8,359 bases of DNA, taken from Comamonadaceae bacterium. Its GTDB lineage: Bacteria > Pseudomonadota > Gammaproteobacteria > Burkholderiales > Burkholderiaceae_C. Shown here in pieces: positions 6,827 to 8,359 of this stretch (the stretch's first letter is position 1; every line of letters starts with the position of its first letter). The notes beneath the pieces were generated by a model. The model was not told the DNA's origin. It saw only the letters and a program-made list of their open reading frames with translations, and did not search any database. The stretch lies in NCBI GenBank assembly GCA_947451445.1, contig CANFZJ010000122.1, positions 1 to 8,359 of the forward strand, written 5' to 3'. Position numbers and translations under genes: made by a program.

Positions 6827-6895
6827 GTAAATGCTCCTAATTAAATAGCTGCTCGCGCACGTTCCATATGCGCTGGAGGCCAATTTTGCTTGAAT
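6827..6895 (+). repeat. Dispersed intergenic repeat, copy 3, abutting the cytochrome c start
   Basis: TAAATAGCTGC (6842-6852) and TCCATATGCGCTGG (6863-6876) are identical to copy 1, and ATTTTGCTTGAA (6883-6894) parallels its right end. The stem is imperfect, reduced to GCGCA (6855-6859) with TGCGC (6869-6873). The left end GTAAATGCTCCTAATTAAATAGC aligns with GTATTTGCTATTGAATAAATAGC only with several changes, so the left boundary is less sure than the rest. The copy lies between the divergent cytochrome c and dadA genes. Confidence 0.65.
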
Positions 6896-6917
6896 GCACG
6901 GCAGGCTACAACCGGCC

Positions 6918-6932
6918 CTAATTCTGAATTAG
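6918..6932. promoter_or_regulatory. Perfect 15-bp palindrome upstream of dadA, candidate operator
   Basis: CTAATTC (6918-6924) and GAATTAG (6926-6932) are perfect inverse complements around a single T. It contains an exact T-N11-A (6919 to 6931) with full dyad symmetry, the form expected of a LysR-type operator. A 15-bp palindrome is also the size of an Lrp/AsnC site, and DadR, an Lrp-type protein, controls dadA in pseudomonads, but the base match to the Lrp consensus is poor. It lies 75 bases before the dadA start, where an activator would sit. Symmetry is seen; binding is inferred. Confidence 0.4.
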
Positions 6933-6956
6933 AGTTTCTGATGCACTATGGCTTTA

Positions 6957-6974
6957 ATAAGTTCGCCAACTTAT
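6957..6974. promoter_or_regulatory. Second inverted repeat in the dadA leader region
   Basis: ATAAGTT (6957-6963) and AACTTAT (6968-6974) are perfect inverse complements around CGCC. It lies 33 bases before the dadA start codon and is not followed by a T-tract, so it looks more like an operator or a leader-RNA hairpin than a terminator. TTATAT (6971-6976) overlaps its right arm and could be a -10 element, though no good -35 is visible. Confidence 0.35.
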
Positions 6975-7007
6975 ATTGCAGCCTATTAGCTTGGACAGGA
7001 GCGCGGC

Positions 7008-8261
7008 ATGAAAGTATTGATTTTGGGCAGTGGCGTCATTGGCACCACCACCGCTTATTACCTGGCCAAGGCCGGGCACCAGGTGACGGTGGTGGACCGC
7101 CAGAGCGGCCCGGCGCTGGAGACCAGCTACGGCAACGCGGGCGAGGTGTCGCCGGGCTACTCGTCGCCCTGGGCCGGGCCGGGCGTGCCGCGCAAAGCCA
7201 TCCACTGGATGCTGATGCAGCACAGCCCGCTGGTGATCCGCCCGCTGCTGGACCCCGCCATGTGGCGCTGGGGCGCGCAAATGCTGGCCAACTGCACGGC
7301 GGCCCGCTACGAGGTCAACAAGGCGCGCATGGTGCGGCTGGCCGAGTACAGCCGTGACTGCCTGCGCCAGCTGCGCGCCGATACGGGCATTGCCTACGAC
7401 CACCGTACCCAGGGCACGCTGCAGCTGTTTCGCACCCAAAAGCAGCTGGACGGCGCGGCAGCCGACATGGCCATCTTGCAGCAGTCGGGCGTGCCGTTTC
7501 AGCTGCTGGAGGGCGATTCTTATCTGCCTTACGAGCCCGCGCTGAAACTGGTGAAAGACAAGTTTGTCGGTGCGCTGCGCCTGCCGGACGATGAAACCGG
7601 CGACTGCTTCAAGTTCACCAACCGGCTGGCCGAGATGGCGCAGGCGCTGGGTGTGGAGTTTCGCTACGGCGTCAGCATCGACCGCATCGCCGCCGACGGC
7701 CACAAGATCACCGGCGTGCACACCAGCGCCGGGCTGCTGCAGGCCGACAGCTACCTGTGCGCGCTGGGCAGCTATTCGCCCATTTTGCTGAAACCGCTGG
7801 GCTTCAACCTGCCGGTCTACCCGGTCAAGGGCTATTCGATCACCGTGCCCATCACCGATGCGGCGGCCGCGCCCGAATCCACCGTGATGGACGAAACCCA
7901 CAAGGTCGCCGTGACCCGCCTGGGCGACCGCATCCGCGTGGGCGGCACGGCCGAGCTGGCGGGCTACGACCTGCGCCTGCGCGAAGAGCGGCGCACCACG
8001 CTGAACCACGTGGTGACCGACCTGTTTCCGCAGGGCGGCGACGTGTCCCAGGCCGAGTTCTGGACCGGCCTGCGCCCCATGACGCCGGACGGCACGCCCG
8101 TGCTGGGCGGCACGCCCTACCCCAACCTGCACCTGTCCACCGGCCACGGCACGCTGGGCTGGACCATGGCCGCAGGCACCGGGCGCGTGATGGCCGACCT
8201 GATCAGCGGGAAAAAACCCGAGATCAGCATGGAAGGCTTGACCGTGGCGCGCTACGGTTAA
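7008..8261 (+). CDS. dadA: D-amino acid dehydrogenase (D-alanine dehydrogenase), FAD-dependent
   Basis: A 417-residue flavoenzyme closely resembling E. coli DadA (432 residues) along its length. It opens MKVLILGSGVIGTTTAYYL with the FAD-binding GSGVIG at 7-12 and the ribose-contacting acid at Asp30. It keeps the family segments LETSYGNAGEVSPGYSSPWAGPGVP, MVRLAEYSRDCL, GTLQLFRT, DETGDC, YPVKGYS, RIRVGGTAEL, FWTGLRPMTPDGTPV and the C-terminal FAD-contacting STGHGTLGW (377-385). It oxidises D-alanine and other D-amino acids to 2-oxo acids and ammonia at the inner membrane, passing electrons to the respiratory chain. AGGAG (6997-7001) lies 6 bases before ATG 7008, a strong start. A RidA-family gene follows after 43 bp on the same strand, probably in one operon. 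No frameshift or missing motif is seen; it is shorter than the E. coli protein mainly at the C-terminus. Confidence 0.95.
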   Translation: MKVLILGSGVIGTTTAYYLAKAGHQVTVVDRQSGPALETSYGNAGEVSPGYSSPWAGPGVPRKAIHWMLMQHSPLVIRPLLDPAMWRWGAQMLANCTAARYEVNKARMVRLAEYSRDCLRQLRADTGIAYDHRTQGTLQLFRTQKQLDGAAADMAILQQSGVPFQLLEGDSYLPYEPALKLVKDKFVGALRLPDDETGDCFKFTNRLAEMAQALGVEFRYGVSIDRIAADGHKITGVHTSAGLLQADSYLCALGSYSPILLKPLGFNLPVYPVKGYSITVPITDAAAAPESTVMDETHKVAVTRLGDRIRVGGTAELAGYDLRLREERRTTLNHVVTDLFPQGGDVSQAEFWTGLRPMTPDGTPVLGGTPYPNLHLSTGHGTLGWTMAAGTGRVMADLISGKKPEISMEGLTVARYG

Positions 8262-8304
8262 CGCCAGTGGTTAAGCTCGCCCATTTTGAAAAGCGAGACA
8301 CGCC

Positions 8305-8359
8305 ATGAGCACCCTCCAACGCCTGCACCCCGGCCCCCGTTACAGCGAAGCCGCCATCC
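8305..8359 (+). CDS. RidA-family (YjgF/UK114) imine deaminase, first 18 codons, cut by window edge
   Basis: Only MSTLQRLHPGPRYSEAAI is visible before the sequence ends. Short as it is, it fits the start of RidA-family proteins, which often read M-S-x-x-Q-R-x-x-x-x-x-R-x-S-x-A followed by a His and V-Y-L-A-G-Q. The position supports this: in Pseudomonas aeruginosa a RidA-family gene directly follows dadA in the D-alanine operon. RidA proteins hydrolyse enamine and imine intermediates to 2-oxo acids plus ammonia, and amino acid oxidation by DadA yields such imines. Only a weak GCGAGA ribosome binding site precedes ATG 8305. The call rests on 18 residues plus context. Confidence 0.6.
   Translation, partial: MSTLQRLHPGPRYSEAAI

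Noticed and set aside
6824..6883. A 20-residue N-terminal extension of the cytochrome c from ATG 6883
   Set aside because: The added residues are encoded by the repeat element and would bury the signal peptide behind a polar tail; ATG 6823 starts the signal peptide directly and has an AGGAG upstream.
6954..8147. A 397-codon open frame on the minus strand opposite dadA
   Set aside because: dadA on the plus strand matches its family end to end; the antisense translation is low-complexity His/Gln/Val/Gly-rich sequence of the kind produced opposite GC-rich genes.

Overview
The window is GC-rich (roughly two-thirds G+C in genes, AT-rich between them) and its gene set and a recurring intergenic repeat point to a betaproteobacterium of the order Burkholderiales, most likely family Comamonadaceae (Acidovorax/Rhodoferax/Polaromonas type). 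This is inferred from protein resemblance and from a repeat I associate with that family; no search was run. Nearly all of it is ordinary chromosomal metabolism and regulation. I see no insertion sequence, phage gene, CRISPR array, tRNA or rRNA.

Layout, left to right. (1) 1-1312: the start of a class III omega-amino acid:pyruvate transaminase on the minus strand, divergent from a LysR-type regulator, with an AT-rich control region between them; this looks like a beta-alanine catabolic locus. (2) 1416-4058, minus: an 880-residue SNF2-family ATPase/helicase, convergent with the first LysR gene. (3) 4171-5380, minus: a two-gene unit of a small NADPH-dependent F420-reductase-like oxidoreductase and an exported SnoaL-like protein, divergent from (4) a second LysR regulator of the CrgA/DmlR-like group at 5513-6421. 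(5) 6491-6823, minus: a small exported monohaem class I cytochrome c, convergent with the second LysR gene. (6) 7008-8359, plus: dadA (D-amino acid dehydrogenase) followed by the first 18 codons of a RidA-family gene, an arrangement also seen in the pseudomonad D-alanine operon.

How they may work together. The transaminase passes amino groups from omega-amino acids to pyruvate, forming L-alanine. DadA oxidises D-alanine back to pyruvate, passing electrons to the respiratory chain, and RidA-type proteins hydrolyse the reactive imines such flavoenzymes make. The cytochrome c beside dadA is a possible but unproven respiratory partner. Each LysR gene most simply controls its divergent neighbour.

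The most notable non-coding signal is a dispersed repeat of about 65 bp, present three times (about 4083-4154, 6429-6490, 6827-6895), always in the same orientation and always between genes. The first copy has a perfect 13-bp hairpin. The third begins 4 bases upstream of the cytochrome start codon and seems to have supplied its ribosome binding site. I found no convincing undescribed multi-gene system; the repeat family and several palindromes near promoters are the items most worth checking.
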